Notes: generated by a model from the sequence alone, not told the origin. Counted from the stretch's first letter, positions 50,380 through 60,325 are shown. The stretch is 64,000 nt of DNA from Rheinheimera salexigens (GCF_001752395.1 NZ_MKEK01000001.1:1673259-1737258); one strand, 5' to 3'. Translations and numbers: made by a program.

Positions 50380-53300
50380 ATGGATACTAATAAAGGCCTT
50401 ATCGCTTGGTTTGCTCGTAACAGCGTGGCTGCAAATCTGTTAATGGCCATCATTTTGGTCGCGGGTGTCGCCTCATTATTTACTATTAAAAAACAGGTTT
50501 TTCCTGAAATAATGCTAGAACAAGTCAATATCCGAGTCCCTTATCTAGGCGCGGCGCCGCAAGAAGTTGAAACGGGGGTTATTGACAAAATTGAAGAAAG
50601 TCTACGTGGTGTCAATGGCATTAAGCGTATCCGCTCTACTGCGGTTGAAGGCTTAGCAACCGTTCGTGCAGAAATAGCCAGTAACTATGACATGCAAGAA
50701 GTCATGGATGAAATTAAAACCCAAGTTGCCGCTATTTCTTCCTTACCAGAACAAACCGAAAAGCCGGTGGTTTATCGAGTGCGTTTTCAAAGCGATGTTA
50801 TGTGGTTATCTTTATTTGGTGATGCCGATGAACGTAGTTTAAAAGAGTTAGCAAAAACCGTTCGAGATGAGATTAAAAAACTACCTGGCATTAGTAAAAT
50901 TGATGTTGTCGGTGCACGTGATTATGAAGTTGCCATTGAGCTGTCCGAAGCCAAACTAAAGCAGTTTGGTCTTAACTTTGAGCAAATTGTTACGGCAATA
51001 CGCAATAGTTCAGTCGACCTACCAGGTGGTTCAATTAAGTCTGAAAGCGGCAATATATTATTACGTACTAAAGGCCAAGCCTATAATACGCAAGACTTTC
51101 AAAATATTGTGCTGTTAACTTTTGCAGATGGTACTCGGGTATCGTTAAACGACGTAGCTACTATTAATGATGGCTTTATCGATCGTGAAAACTTATCTAC
51201 TTTTGATGGTAAAAACTCAGTTTCTATTCGGGTATCTGCTGTAGGTGATGATAATACGCTTAAAATTGCTGAAACTGTTAAAGCGTACGTTGCCAAGAAA
51301 AAGCTTGAGTTACCGCCGTCAGTGTCCATTGCTTATTGGGGTGACTCTAGTTACTACCTGCAGGGTCGCTTAGATTTAATGAGCGGCAATATGTTATTAG
51401 GTGCATTTTTAGTGCTATTAGCATTAACCTTTTTTCTTGAATTTAGGGTGGCATTTTGGGTCATGGTGGGTATTCCAGTGTGCTTTTTAGGCGCCATAGC
51501 TATGTTGCCACTGCCAATGTTTAATGTCTCCATAAACATGATTAGCTTATTTGGCTTTATTCTAGTGCTAGGTATAGTGGTGGATGACGCTATTATTATT
51601 GGCGAAAGTGCTTACAGTGAAATTGAGAAACGCGGTAAATCAGCCGAAGCTGTTATAGCTGGGGCAAAAAAGGTGGCTATGCCAGCGACCTTTGGTGTGT
51701 TAACCACGATAGCTGCCTTTGTACCGATGCTAATGGTAGGCGGTGCTCAGGCGCCAATTTGGGGTTCAATTGCTTGGGTTGTGGTGCTATGTCTCATTTT
51801 TTCATTAGTTGAATCTAAACTTATTTTACCGGCGCATATTATTAATATGGATACCACTCCTTGGGATCCTGAGCGCAAAGGCATTTTTTATGCAATAGGT
51901 CGCGGCGGTAGCAATAAGTTAAAAGCTGTCCGGGGTGTCGTAGCGATTAAATTGAACCGTTTTATTGTTAAACGCTATCAGCCTTTTGTCGAACGTTGTA
52001 TTGAATATCGTTATATCACCATGTCAGTGTTTTTAGCCATGTTAATTTTAATGTATGGCGTGCTAGGTGGCGGCTTTGTCCGTTGGGTATTTTTCCCTAA
52101 TATCCCTAGTGACTTTATTAATGCTGCGTTAGTGATGGAAGAAGGCGCTTCAAATCAAGCTACAGTAAATGCCATGGCTGAAGCAGAAAATGCGTTGATC
52201 CGGGTTAACGATAAATTAAGTACAGATATTGACGATCAAATTGTTAGGCATCGCCTAGTATTTTTAAATAGTGATACTGCAGGCCAATTGGTTGTTGAGC
52301 TGGATAAAAGTGAAGGCCGAGAAATAGATGGTTTTGAAATAGCCAAACTGTGGCGTGAGGAAATGCCAGAAATCCCAGGCATAAAAAGCTTTAAGGTGAA
52401 TGCAGCGACGGGTGGCGGAGGGGCCGGTGCCGATATCTCATTGCAATTACGAGGTACCAATTTAGATAACTTAAAACTGGCAACTGAAGAATTAAAAGCG
52501 CGCTTAGCTGAATACGCCGGCATTTACGATATAGAAGATAATCTTCTGGGTGGTAATGATGAGATTGTTTTAGCCTTAAAACCAGAAGCGCATTTATTAG
52601 GTATCTCGTTAGTAGATGTTGCGCGACAAGTTCGTTACGGCTTTTATGGTGCCGAAGCCCAACGGGTGCAGCGTGATGGCGAAGAAATTAAAGTTATGGT
52701 GCGTTACCCGCGCTCAGAGCGCAGCTCTATTGGTAGCCTAGATAATATTCGTATTCGCACTAAAGATGGTGGTGAAGTGCCATTTAATCAAGTTGCTAGC
52801 TATACTTTACAGCCTAGTTTTAGTGCTATTAATCGTGTTAATGGCGAGCGAGCTGTAACCATTAGTGCCGCGGCAGATAAGGATAATATTGAACCAAGTA
52901 AAGTGATTTTTGCTATGCAAAACACCGTTATTCCTGAAATTAGTGCTAAGTACCAAGGTGTTACCGGTGAATTAGACGGCAGTAGCCAAGATGAAATTGA
53001 TGCTCAAAGCGACTTAATGAAAGCGGGTATATTTGCGTTGTTTTGTATTTATGCCCTAATGGCGATACCGCTGCGTTCTTATAGTCAGCCATTAATTATT
53101 ATGAGCGTGATCCCGTTTGGCTTAGTAGGCGCGGTTATTGGTCATATGGTGCTAGGGTTAAGTATGAGTATTATGTCGGTTTTTGGTTTAGTGGCCTTAG
53201 CTGGCGTGGTGGTAAACGATTCGTTAGTCATGGTGGATTTTGTTAACCGAGCGCGCGAAGAAGGCTTGACCATTCGTGAGGCGGTATCACAAGCTGGCGC

Positions 53301-53556
53301 ACAGCGCTTTAGAGCTATTTTGCTAACATCGCTAACGACCTTTGTCGGTTTAGCGCCGATAGTGTTAGAGCGCAGCCTACAGGCGAAAATGGTCGTGCCG
53401 ATGGCTGTGTCACTGGCCTTTGGTATTTTATTCGCTACCGTGATTACGCTAATATTAATTCCAGCGCTATACGTCATCTTAGAAGATGTTAAGCAATTTT
53501 TTGCTAGAAAAAAATCTAAAGTATTACCTGAAGTGATAGCGACTTCGCATAAATAG
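50380..53556 (+). CDS. RND efflux transporter, inner-membrane pump
   Basis: A 1058-residue AcrB/MexB-fold protein of the group often annotated as an efflux RND permease. The first helix (NSVAANLLMAIILVAGVASLF) is followed by a porter domain, TM4 with VDDAIIIGES (proton-relay Asp in VVDDA), a second porter domain and FGLVALAGVVVNDSLVMVDF near the C-terminus. The protein has about 12 helices and two large periplasmic loops. It is translated directly after the adaptor (2-base gap). No TolC-like outer-membrane gene is in the window. Substrate class cannot be told; it is not clearly an HAE1-type multidrug pump. Confidence 0.92.
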   Translation: MDTNKGLIAWFARNSVAANLLMAIILVAGVASLFTIKKQVFPEIMLEQVNIRVPYLGAAPQEVETGVIDKIEESLRGVNGIKRIRSTAVEGLATVRAEIASNYDMQEVMDEIKTQVAAISSLPEQTEKPVVYRVRFQSDVMWLSLFGDADERSLKELAKTVRDEIKKLPGISKIDVVGARDYEVAIELSEAKLKQFGLNFEQIVTAIRNSSVDLPGGSIKSESGNILLRTKGQAYNTQDFQNIVLLTFADGTRVSLNDVATINDGFIDRENLSTFDGKNSVSIRVSAVGDDNTLKIAETVKAYVAKKKLELPPSVSIAYWGDSSYYLQGRLDLMSGNMLLGAFLVLLALTFFLEFRVAFWVMVGIPVCFLGAIAMLPLPMFNVSINMISLFGFILVLGIVVDDAIIIGESAYSEIEKRGKSAEAVIAGAKKVAMPATFGVLTTIAAFVPMLMVGGAQAPIWGSIAWVVVLCLIFSLVESKLILPAHIINMDTTPWDPERKGIFYAIGRGGSNKLKAVRGVVAIKLNRFIVKRYQPFVERCIEYRYITMSVFLAMLILMYGVLGGGFVRWVFFPNIPSDFINAALVMEEGASNQATVNAMAEAENALIRVNDKLSTDIDDQIVRHRLVFLNSDTAGQLVVELDKSEGREIDGFEIAKLWREEMPEIPGIKSFKVNAATGGGGAGADISLQLRGTNLDNLKLATEELKARLAEYAGIYDIEDNLLGGNDEIVLALKPEAHLLGISLVDVARQVRYGFYGAEAQRVQRDGEEIKVMVRYPRSERSSIGSLDNIRIRTKDGGEVPFNQVASYTLQPSFSAINRVNGERAVTISAAADKDNIEPSKVIFAMQNTVIPEISAKYQGVTGELDGSSQDEIDAQSDLMKAGIFALFCIYALMAIPLRSYSQPLIIMSVIPFGLVGAVIGHMVLGLSMSIMSVFGLVALAGVVVNDSLVMVDFVNRAREEGLTIREAVSQAGAQRFRAILLTSLTTFVGLAPIVLERSLQAKMVVPMAVSLAFGILFATVITLILIPALYVILEDVKQFFARKKSKVLPEVIATSHK

Positions 53557-53560
53557 CTAC

Positions 53561-53588
53561 AAAAAAGGCCACTGTAATAGTGGCCTTT
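53561..53588. terminator. bidirectional terminator between RND pump and asnB
   Basis: Stem AAAGGCCACT/AGTGGCCTTT with a 5-base loop, preceded by extra A residues, between converging genes. Confidence 0.85.
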
Positions 53589-53640
53589 CATTCTCAAGTT
53601 AATAGCAGCAAATAAACATCAACTAATCACCAACCTTCTA

Positions 53641-55305
53641 TCAATAAGCTTGGCTATGCACGCCTTTAACAGCACGTCCAGAAGGGTCGTTAGTGTTGGC
53701 TAAACTTTCATCCCAAGCTAAGGCTTCTGGTGTCGAGCAGGCAACTGTTTTGCCGCCAGGTACACAAGCAATAGCGCCGGCATGCGGGAAGTGCTCTTCA
53801 AATATAACCCGGTAAAAATACGCTTCTTTACTTTCAGGAGTATTAACTGGGAAGCGAAAGCTCGCCGTGGCCATTTGTTGCTCTGTGATTTCTTTTTCAG
53901 CGTGGGCTTTTAAGCTATCTATCCAGCTATAACCCACGCCGTCAGAGAATTGCTCTTTTTGTCGCCATAAAATTTCGTCTGGCAATAAACCTTCAAATGC
54001 TTGACGTAAAATATGTTTTTCCATTTTACCATTGCCACACATTTTCGCTTCTGGGTTTAGGCGCATGGCAACATCCATAAAGGTTTTATCTAAAAATGGT
54101 ACTCTTGCTTCAATGCCCCAAGCTGACATCGATTTATTAGCGCGGTTACAGTCGAACATATGTAAGCGATCAAGTTTACGCAAGGTTTCTTCATGGAACT
54201 CTTTAGCATTAGGCGCTTTATGGAAATATAAATAGCCGCCAAATATTTCATCTGCACCTTCACCTGATAACACCATTTTAATGCCCATAGCTTTAATTTT
54301 ACGGGCCATTAAATACATTGGGGTTGAAGCACGAATGGTGGTGACATCATAAGTTTCTAAAAAGTAAATAACATCACGTAGCGCATCTAAACCTTCTTGC
54401 ACGGTGAATTGTACAGTGTGGTGAACCGTGCCAATAGAGTCAGCCACTTTTTGGGCTGCGACTAGATCGGGCGAGCCGGCTAAACCAACCGCAAAGGAAT
54501 GCAATCTTGGCCACCATGCTTCCGATTGATCATTATCTTCAATTCGACGTTTAGCAAATTGTTGAGCTATAGCCGAAATAAGCGATGAATCTAAACCACC
54601 AGATAATAAAACACCATAGGGTACATCTGACATTAAGTGACTTTTTACACTATTTTCTAGCGCAGTGCGTAATTCGGTTAAACTGGCAGGGTTGTCTTTT
54701 ACCGCAGCAAAATCTTGCCAATCCCGTTTATAATAGCTTTGCAATTTACCTATTTTGCTATCAAAAAAGTGACCCGGTGGAAATTCTTTAATTTGTTTAC
54801 AAACGGGTACTAACGCTTTTAATTCTGATGCAACAAACAATTGGCCATGTTCATCATAACCATAATAAAGTGGAATAATGCCAATATGATCACGGGCAAT
54901 TAAATATCGATTTTGCTCGGCATCATATAAAATAAAGGCAAACATACCTTGTAACTGATCAATAAAATCACTGCCATGAGCAAGATATAATGGCAAAATA
55001 ACTTCACAATCTGACTTAGTTTGGAATGGATAAGGTGCAGCTAGCGACTTTTCTAGTTGCTTATGATTGTAGATCTCGCCATTCACTGCCAGAATGTGAT
55101 TTCGATTTTTATTAACCAGAGGTTGGGCACCATTCTCAGTATCAACAATCGCCAAGCGCTCATGAACTAAAATGGCATTGTCGTTATTCCACACGCCAGA
55201 CCAATCTGGACCACGGTGACGTAATAACTTTGATAACTGTAGCGCCTGTTGGCGCAACGCTTTAACATCAGTTTTGATGTCAAGCACCCCAAAAATCGAA
55301 CACAT
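53641..55305 (-). CDS. asnB: asparagine synthase (glutamine-hydrolysing) AsnB
   Basis: Makes asparagine from aspartate, ATP and glutamine. The N-terminal glutaminase has the catalytic Cys directly after Met (MCSIFGVLD), RLAIVDTENGAQPL, and VNGEIYNHKQL. The synthetase domain has the PP-loop YGVLLSGGLDSSLIS and VLSGEGADEIFGGYLYFH. The 554-residue length equals E. coli AsnB. It is a single gene, divergent from the DUF3025 gene with a 165-base gap. Confidence 0.96.
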   Translation of the reverse strand: MCSIFGVLDIKTDVKALRQQALQLSKLLRHRGPDWSGVWNNDNAILVHERLAIVDTENGAQPLVNKNRNHILAVNGEIYNHKQLEKSLAAPYPFQTKSDCEVILPLYLAHGSDFIDQLQGMFAFILYDAEQNRYLIARDHIGIIPLYYGYDEHGQLFVASELKALVPVCKQIKEFPPGHFFDSKIGKLQSYYKRDWQDFAAVKDNPASLTELRTALENSVKSHLMSDVPYGVLLSGGLDSSLISAIAQQFAKRRIEDNDQSEAWWPRLHSFAVGLAGSPDLVAAQKVADSIGTVHHTVQFTVQEGLDALRDVIYFLETYDVTTIRASTPMYLMARKIKAMGIKMVLSGEGADEIFGGYLYFHKAPNAKEFHEETLRKLDRLHMFDCNRANKSMSAWGIEARVPFLDKTFMDVAMRLNPEAKMCGNGKMEKHILRQAFEGLLPDEILWRQKEQFSDGVGYSWIDSLKAHAEKEITEQQMATASFRFPVNTPESKEAYFYRVIFEEHFPHAGAIACVPGGKTVACSTPEALAWDESLANTNDPSGRAVKGVHSQAY

Positions 55306-55470
55306 GTTAACCTCTATTAATTAATTTACTAAACATATAATTGGCAGTATGTACGTCTATACGTACCACTTGAATGTGACATGCTGGTGTGAAAAAGCAA
55401 GCGTTTTTTATCACTATATTTGCCGGCAATGGGATGCTGTTGTTATAGCTATTGATGTAATAAGTAAAAG

Positions 55471-56289
55471 ATGAATCAAAAAACAGAGAAAACTCGCTTT
55501 ACCCCGCCACTTGATTGGCAGGCAGACATTATTAACACTAATCCGATTTTCAGCGCTTTATGTCAAAAGTTTGGTGATTTTAACCCCGATACATGGCCTA
55601 GTTTGCCAACGTTAAATCAATGGTTTATTAGTGATTATAGCTTTGTAGCAAATGATAAGCTGCTTGACGATGGCCGTTATTATGAAAACTTTATTTATGC
55701 CACTAAAACCATACCTTGTCGTGAAAATAATTGGCATGATTTTTTTGGTGCTTTGATCTGGTGTTTATTCCCCAATACTAAAGCCTTACTTAACCAGTTG
55801 CATATTGCAGAAATTAATCTACATGGCTTAAAAAAGCGCAGTTTATTACGTAATAAGTTAACTTTATTTGATGAATGCGGTGTCATTATTTGTCTTGAGC
55901 CAAGTGCCCAGCAGCATGCTGAATTATTACGTACTCAGCAATGGCAACAAAGCTTTGTTCAGCAGCGTGCTGATTGGTGGCAGGGAGTTAAGCCGGTTAT
56001 CTTTGGCCATGCCATGTATGAAATGGCCACTAAACCCTTTATTGGCTTAACCGCAAAATGCTTATTTGTCGACGTGCCAACGGGTTTTAGTCATTGGAAT
56101 GAAACAGATACTTACAGTTTTCTTGATCAAATACTATGTAAACAAATTGCTAATTATGGCATGCTTTATGATAAGCAACAATTAACACCATTACCGTTAC
56201 TTGGCGTACCGACTTGGTATAGCGAAAACGACAACGCCAGCTTTTATAATAATAGTGACTACTTTCGACCGTTACGCCGTCGGCAGTAA
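55471..56289 (+). CDS. DUF3025 domain-containing protein
   Basis: A 272-residue soluble protein recognised as DUF3025 type by blocks such as FSALCQKFGDFNPDTWPSL, YYENFIYATKTIPCRENNWHDFFGALIWCLFPNTKALLN and HAMYEMATKPFIGLTAKC. DUF3025 proteins are common in gammaproteobacteria and betaproteobacteria without assigned function. The Trp/His-rich central block is conserved in appearance, but I cannot name catalytic residues. It is followed by the ABC ATPase after 21 bases, so it may be co-transcribed with that exporter. Confidence 0.85.
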   Translation: MNQKTEKTRFTPPLDWQADIINTNPIFSALCQKFGDFNPDTWPSLPTLNQWFISDYSFVANDKLLDDGRYYENFIYATKTIPCRENNWHDFFGALIWCLFPNTKALLNQLHIAEINLHGLKKRSLLRNKLTLFDECGVIICLEPSAQQHAELLRTQQWQQSFVQQRADWWQGVKPVIFGHAMYEMATKPFIGLTAKCLFVDVPTGFSHWNETDTYSFLDQILCKQIANYGMLYDKQQLTPLPLLGVPTWYSENDNASFYNNSDYFRPLRRRQ

Positions 56290-56310
56290 AATAAATAATA
56301 GGAAAGTTGC

Positions 56311-57168
56311 ATGATTGAAATTAAAAACTTAGCCAAAGCTTTTGCGCTAAGTAAGTCTAATAAATTATCTGAGACAGAAAAACAAGATGTTCGTTATAGC
56401 AAACTGGCGTTTCATTCAGTACGTGATGTTAGCTTTAGTTGTGGTAGTGGTGAAGTATTAGGCTTACTTGGCCCAAATGGTGCGGGTAAAACTACCACTT
56501 TACGTATGCTTTCTACGGCGTTAAAACCGGATAACGGCTCAGTATTATTAAATGGTGTCGATGTATTAAAACACCCCGTAAAAGCTCGGCAACAAATTGG
56601 TTTTTTATCTGCAGATACCGGCTTATATGGCAAATTAACTGCCTATGAAAACATTGCTTATTTTGCCCGTTTACATGGCATGAAAGAGCCGGCATTAAAG
56701 CAACGCATTGATGAATTGTTTACGCTACTAGATATGCACGACTTTGCTAATCGTCGAGCCGATAATATGTCGAGCGGTATGAAACAAAAAACCGCTATTG
56801 CTCGGGCGGTAGTACACAGCCCTAAAGTGATTATTTTAGATGAGCCGACAACCGGTTTAGATATTATGACGGTACAAACCGTTTTAGACTTTATCAAAGG
56901 CTTAAAGCTGGTGGGTACACCGGTTATTTTTTCTACTCACCATTTGGATGAAGTGGCATCTTTGTGTGATCGGGTGGTAGTAATTGATAAAGGTGTTAGT
57001 GCCTTTAGTGGTGATATTGCTCAGTTTACCGCGTTATCGCCAACAGGTGATTTACGTGCCGCGTTTTTATCGGTGTTGCAGCCAGCCAATCAATCAGCAA
57101 CATCAACACCAGAGTCAGCATCACAGACAGCGGTAGAACCAATAACAACCGATCAAGGAGACGCTTAA
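56311..57168 (+). CDS. ABC transporter ATP-binding protein, NatA type
   Basis: A 285-residue ATPase. Walker A is GPNGAGKTTTLRML, the Q-loop GFLSADTGLYGKLTAYEN, the signature is the less usual MSSGMKQKT in place of LSGGQ, Walker B VIILDEPTTGLD and the H-loop FSTHHLDEV. A ~30-residue Ser/Thr/Gln-rich tail follows. NatA-type ATPases pair with ABC-2 permeases, as the next gene, which starts one base after this stop codon. Direction is probably export; the substrate is unknown (sodium in Bacillus NatAB). Confidence 0.88.
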   Translation: MIEIKNLAKAFALSKSNKLSETEKQDVRYSKLAFHSVRDVSFSCGSGEVLGLLGPNGAGKTTTLRMLSTALKPDNGSVLLNGVDVLKHPVKARQQIGFLSADTGLYGKLTAYENIAYFARLHGMKEPALKQRIDELFTLLDMHDFANRRADNMSSGMKQKTAIARAVVHSPKVIILDEPTTGLDIMTVQTVLDFIKGLKLVGTPVIFSTHHLDEVASLCDRVVVIDKGVSAFSGDIAQFTALSPTGDLRAAFLSVLQPANQSATSTPESASQTAVEPITTDQGDA

Positions 57169-57169
57169 T

Positions 57170-58372
57170 ATGTGGCAAGTCTATTTTAAAGAACTCACCG
57201 AGCTTATGCGCGACAAGAAAACCTTAATCTTTGTTATTCTATTGCCGATTTTTATTTTCCCTATTATTTTTGGCGTGATGGGTTTAGTGTTATCCAGTAC
57301 CACCAATACTGCTATGCAGGCTGAACATCGATATGTCATTGTTAATGAACAACAAGCACCAGAATTTAGTGATGCGTTGTTTTATCATAAAAACTTTAAG
57401 AAAATTGAAACTGAGTTAACTACCTCTGATGAATTGGCCCAAGCTATTCGTGACGATAAGTTTGATGTTGCCATTGTGATCCCCGCAGATTTTGCTAATA
57501 AGCGTCAGTTGGTAGAGCAATCTAATTGGCAAATTATTTATAACCAGTCTTCACAATTTGATTTTATGTATCGTTATTTTGATCAAACATTGGCAGATTT
57601 TAATGAGCAGTTGCAACGGCAAAGCTTGACTAAGCTTAATGTTGATCCTGCTAAGCTAGCTGCAATAATTAAACCGGTTGCAGTAACTAAGCAAGATACC
57701 GCAGCCAAGCGAGAAAATATTGGTGAAAAATTTGGCGCTATTATCGCCTACATTCTTATTCCATTATGTTTACTTGGGGCATCTTACCCTGCGATAGACA
57801 TGGGGGCAGGTGAAAAAGAGCGGGGTACTTTAGAAACCTTACTTATCTGTCCTATTAGCCGTGTGAGTATTGTCTTAGGTAAGTTTTTGACTGTATTAAC
57901 GACCGGCCTAGTCGGAGCCTTAATTACCGTTGCGAGTTTTGGTATATGGGGCGCGGTCATTGGCTCATTCGCAGGTATGGCGATAGTGCAAGAAGCGATG
58001 TCTGCTATTGCGGTTACTGAACTTATTTTAATATTTTCATTACTGCTACCAATATCAGCGGTATTTGCTGCATTATTATTGGCTATCTCAATTTATGCCC
58101 GTACCTTTAAAGAAGCGCAAAATTATATTAGCCCATTAACTATTATGATTTTCCTACCTTTAGTCGCGGCGATGATGCCAGGGGTAGAGCTAACAGCGAA
58201 AACAGCCTTAGTACCAATAATGAACGTGGCTTTAGCCATTAAAGAGCTGATTAAAGGCACTGCTGATTATGGTTTATTAGCCTTAATTTTTGGCTCTACC
58301 GTACTTTTAGCAGCGATAGCGATTGGTTTTTGTGTGCATTGGTTTCAGCAAGAGAAGGTATTATTTAGATAG
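57170..58372 (+). CDS. ABC-2 type permease, NatB type
   Basis: A 400-residue membrane protein: helix 1 (KKTLIFVILLPIFIFPIIFGVMG), a large soluble loop of about 150 residues, then about five helices (AIIAYILIPLCLLGASYPAIDM, FLTVLTTGLVGALITVASFG, LILIFSLLLPISAVFAALLLAI and so on). The conserved ABC-2 segment GEKERGTLETLLICPISRVSIVLGKFL is present. AAGGAG lies upstream of the ATG. It forms the transmembrane part of the exporter with the preceding ATPase, and a strong hairpin ends the transcript. Confidence 0.88.
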   Translation: MWQVYFKELTELMRDKKTLIFVILLPIFIFPIIFGVMGLVLSSTTNTAMQAEHRYVIVNEQQAPEFSDALFYHKNFKKIETELTTSDELAQAIRDDKFDVAIVIPADFANKRQLVEQSNWQIIYNQSSQFDFMYRYFDQTLADFNEQLQRQSLTKLNVDPAKLAAIIKPVAVTKQDTAAKRENIGEKFGAIIAYILIPLCLLGASYPAIDMGAGEKERGTLETLLICPISRVSIVLGKFLTVLTTGLVGALITVASFGIWGAVIGSFAGMAIVQEAMSAIAVTELILIFSLLLPISAVFAALLLAISIYARTFKEAQNYISPLTIMIFLPLVAAMMPGVELTAKTALVPIMNVALAIKELIKGTADYGLLALIFGSTVLLAAIAIGFCVHWFQQEKVLFR

Positions 58373-58397
58373 CACTAGCTGCATAGCTAAACTGACT

Positions 58398-58449
58398 AAA
58401 GGTAAATCTTTGTGTAGAAGCAGGGTTTACCTTTTTTTTCTTAATGCTA
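58398..58449 (+). terminator. rho-independent terminator after the ABC-2 permease
   Basis: A 9-bp stem AAAGGTAAA/TTTACCTTT with a 29-base loop and a T8 tract directly after it. Confidence 0.75.
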
Positions 58450-58467
58450 TTGATAACGGTTCTCAAT
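58449..58467. promoter_or_regulatory. candidate Fur box upstream of bfd
   Basis: ATTGATAACGGTTCTCAAT is a near-palindromic 19-mer close to Fur operators (GATAAT-type half sites). It lies 41 bases before the bfd ATG, where it would cover the promoter. Iron repression of bfd is known in enterobacteria, which agrees with this reading. Confidence 0.6.
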
Positions 58468-58508
58468 AGCGTTAAGATTAGAGCGTCCAAATATTAAGGG
58501 TGTTCGCT

Positions 58509-58721
58509 ATGTATGTATGTTTATGTAAAGGTGTAACTGATAAAGCTATTAAGCAAAAGGTAGCTGAAGGAGTATGCACTATGCGTGAGCTTAAATTGTG
58601 TTTAGGTGTGGGTAGTCAATGCGGTAAATGTACCTGCCAAGCTTCACAAATTTTACATAATGAATTAGTAGCAGAGCACAATTTTGCTGCGGCCAAAGAT
58701 TTAGCAACACCAGCTGCTTAA
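58509..58721 (+). CDS. bfd: bacterioferritin-associated ferredoxin
   Basis: A 70-residue [2Fe-2S] protein that reduces bacterioferritin to release iron. The four cluster Cys are in the family pattern: MYVCLC (positions 4 and 6) and, after ~31 residues, CGKC. The ATG at 58509 has AAGGG eight bases upstream; a GTG at 58500 is rejected. A Fur-like site precedes it. No bacterioferritin gene (bfr) is adjacent, so its partner lies elsewhere. Confidence 0.9.
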   Translation: MYVCLCKGVTDKAIKQKVAEGVCTMRELKLCLGVGSQCGKCTCQASQILHNELVAEHNFAAAKDLATPAA

Positions 58722-58855
58722 TTATTAAGCCTTATTTTAGTTATATTAATATTCTTATTTTCTGCATTTAAATTCTATTCTATTTATTATCAATTTTGGT
58801 CATAATAGCACTATTGATTTAGGCTAAGCACAAGCTTAGTCCAATAGGAGTTTTT

Positions 58856-59767
58856 ATGGGTTCGCAAACAGTTGATGCAATTAAACAAGTGGCTATTGTC
58901 GGTGGTGTCCACGGTAATGAGTTCTCTGGTATCTATTTAATAAAACAGTACCAAGCTCAGCCAGAACTGATGACACGAAGCAGTTTTAACACCGAAACAG
59001 TTTGGGCAAATCCAGAAGCACATTTTGCTAATAAACGTTATTTACAAAGTGATTTAAATCGCCAGTTTAAAAATACTGATTTAGCCGATATGACCTTAAC
59101 CGATTATGAGCAAAGTCGGGCTAAAGTATTAAACGCACAGCTAGGCCCTAAAGGGCAGGCCAGAACAGACTTAATTATCGACTTGCATAACACGACCAGT
59201 AATATGGGCGCGTGTTTAATTCTGACTCAAGCCGGTGAGTTTTATAATAAAATGGCTGCTTACGTTAAAATGCAGATGCCAGAAGCGATTATTTCTCGTG
59301 ATGAAGATCACGTTGCTGCACAAGATCATGCGTTAATGTGTACTTTAGGACGCTATGGTGTTTTGGTAGAAGTAGGACCGCAATCTCAATCCGTAGTTCG
59401 CCAAGATATTTTAGATTTAATGCATAAAATGACTCAACATATTCTAGATTTTGTTGAATTATATAACCACAACAATCTGCCACAGCTACCCAAGCAAACG
59501 GAAGCATTTCGTTATTTGCACAGTATTAAATTGCCTATGAACGATCAGGGCGAGCGATTAGGTATGGTGCATAAAAACATTCAAGATAATGACTATCAAC
59601 CGATTAATCCGGGTGATCCAATTTTCACTTTATTTGATGGTACTGAAGTGAAATATGACGGTGCGACTACGGTGTATCCCACTTTTATTAATGAAGCGGC
59701 GTATTATGATAATAATTTGGCTATGTCATTAAATGAGAAAGTATTTATTACTTTGGAAGATGCTTAA
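58856..59767 (+). CDS. aspartoacylase-family N-acyl amino acid hydrolase
   Basis: A 303-residue zinc carboxypeptidase-fold enzyme of the aspartoacylase/succinylglutamate desuccinylase family. Zinc ligands are in IVGGVHGNEFSG (HxxE) and LIIDLHNTTSNMG (His); catalytic Glu is probably in VLVEVGPQ, and NKRYLQSDLNRQF is the Arg-bearing substrate loop. AGGAG precedes the ATG. It resembles aspartoacylase and AcyIII (aromatic) members, hydrolysing N-acetyl amino acids such as N-acetylaspartate; substrate is unproven. It is a single gene, ending at a large hairpin shared with gloA. Confidence 0.88.
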   Translation: MGSQTVDAIKQVAIVGGVHGNEFSGIYLIKQYQAQPELMTRSSFNTETVWANPEAHFANKRYLQSDLNRQFKNTDLADMTLTDYEQSRAKVLNAQLGPKGQARTDLIIDLHNTTSNMGACLILTQAGEFYNKMAAYVKMQMPEAIISRDEDHVAAQDHALMCTLGRYGVLVEVGPQSQSVVRQDILDLMHKMTQHILDFVELYNHNNLPQLPKQTEAFRYLHSIKLPMNDQGERLGMVHKNIQDNDYQPINPGDPIFTLFDGTEVKYDGATTVYPTFINEAAYYDNNLAMSLNEKVFITLEDA

Positions 59768-59806
59768 TTAGGGTTTTAAGTTACTAAGCAGTTTACTGAG
59801 TAAAAT

Positions 59807-59842
59807 CAGTTAGCGGTATCCATAATGGATTGCCGCTAACTG
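59807..59842. terminator. bidirectional hairpin between aspartoacylase gene and gloA
   Basis: CAGTTAGCGG pairs with CCGCTAACTG, with a further ATCC/GGAT inner stem and an AT-rich loop. No long T-tract follows, but the stem is strong and sits between converging genes. Confidence 0.65.
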
Positions 59843-59910
59843 TTGGCAAAAATAATGGTATTAAATGCTACTTACAGGTGCTTGTTGCAGCTAACCATTA
59901 CCTACGTAGA

Positions 59911-60312
59911 TTATAGAGTATCGTAGTTTTCTTTTTTCTCAATTAACTCAATCGCATAATTATCTGGATCGCGGACAAATGCGATTTTAGTGCTGCCGCC
60001 TTTTACTGGCCCAGGCTCACGGCTAATAACACCGCCTTTAGCCCGAATTTTATCGCAGGCTTGGTAAATATCGTCTACTTCTAGCGCAATATGGCCATAA
60101 GCATTACCTAAATCATAACTGTCAGTATCCCAGTTATAGGTTAACTCTAATACGGTATGCTCAGATTCAGCACCATAGCCAACAAAAGCTAAAGTATAGC
60201 GATACTCTTCGTTATCTGATTGACGTAATAATGTCATGCCTAAAACGTCAGTGTAAAAAGCGATTGATTTTTCTAAATTACCCACGCGTAGCATGGTATG
60301 TAACATACGCAT
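59911..60312 (-). CDS. gloA: lactoylglutathione lyase (glyoxalase I)
   Basis: Detoxifies methylglyoxal with glutathione. The 133-residue protein shows the nickel ligands in RMLHTML (His5), TVLELTYNW (Glu), GHIALEVDD (His) and YAIELIEK (Glu), as in E. coli GloA, which it resembles along its length. It lies 13 bases after nth and is probably the last gene of the rnf-nth-gloA transcript. Confidence 0.95.
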   Translation of the reverse strand: MRMLHTMLRVGNLEKSIAFYTDVLGMTLLRQSDNEEYRYTLAFVGYGAESEHTVLELTYNWDTDSYDLGNAYGHIALEVDDIYQACDKIRAKGGVISREPGPVKGGSTKIAFVRDPDNYAIELIEKKENYDTL

Positions 60313-60325
60313 TATAAACTCCTAA

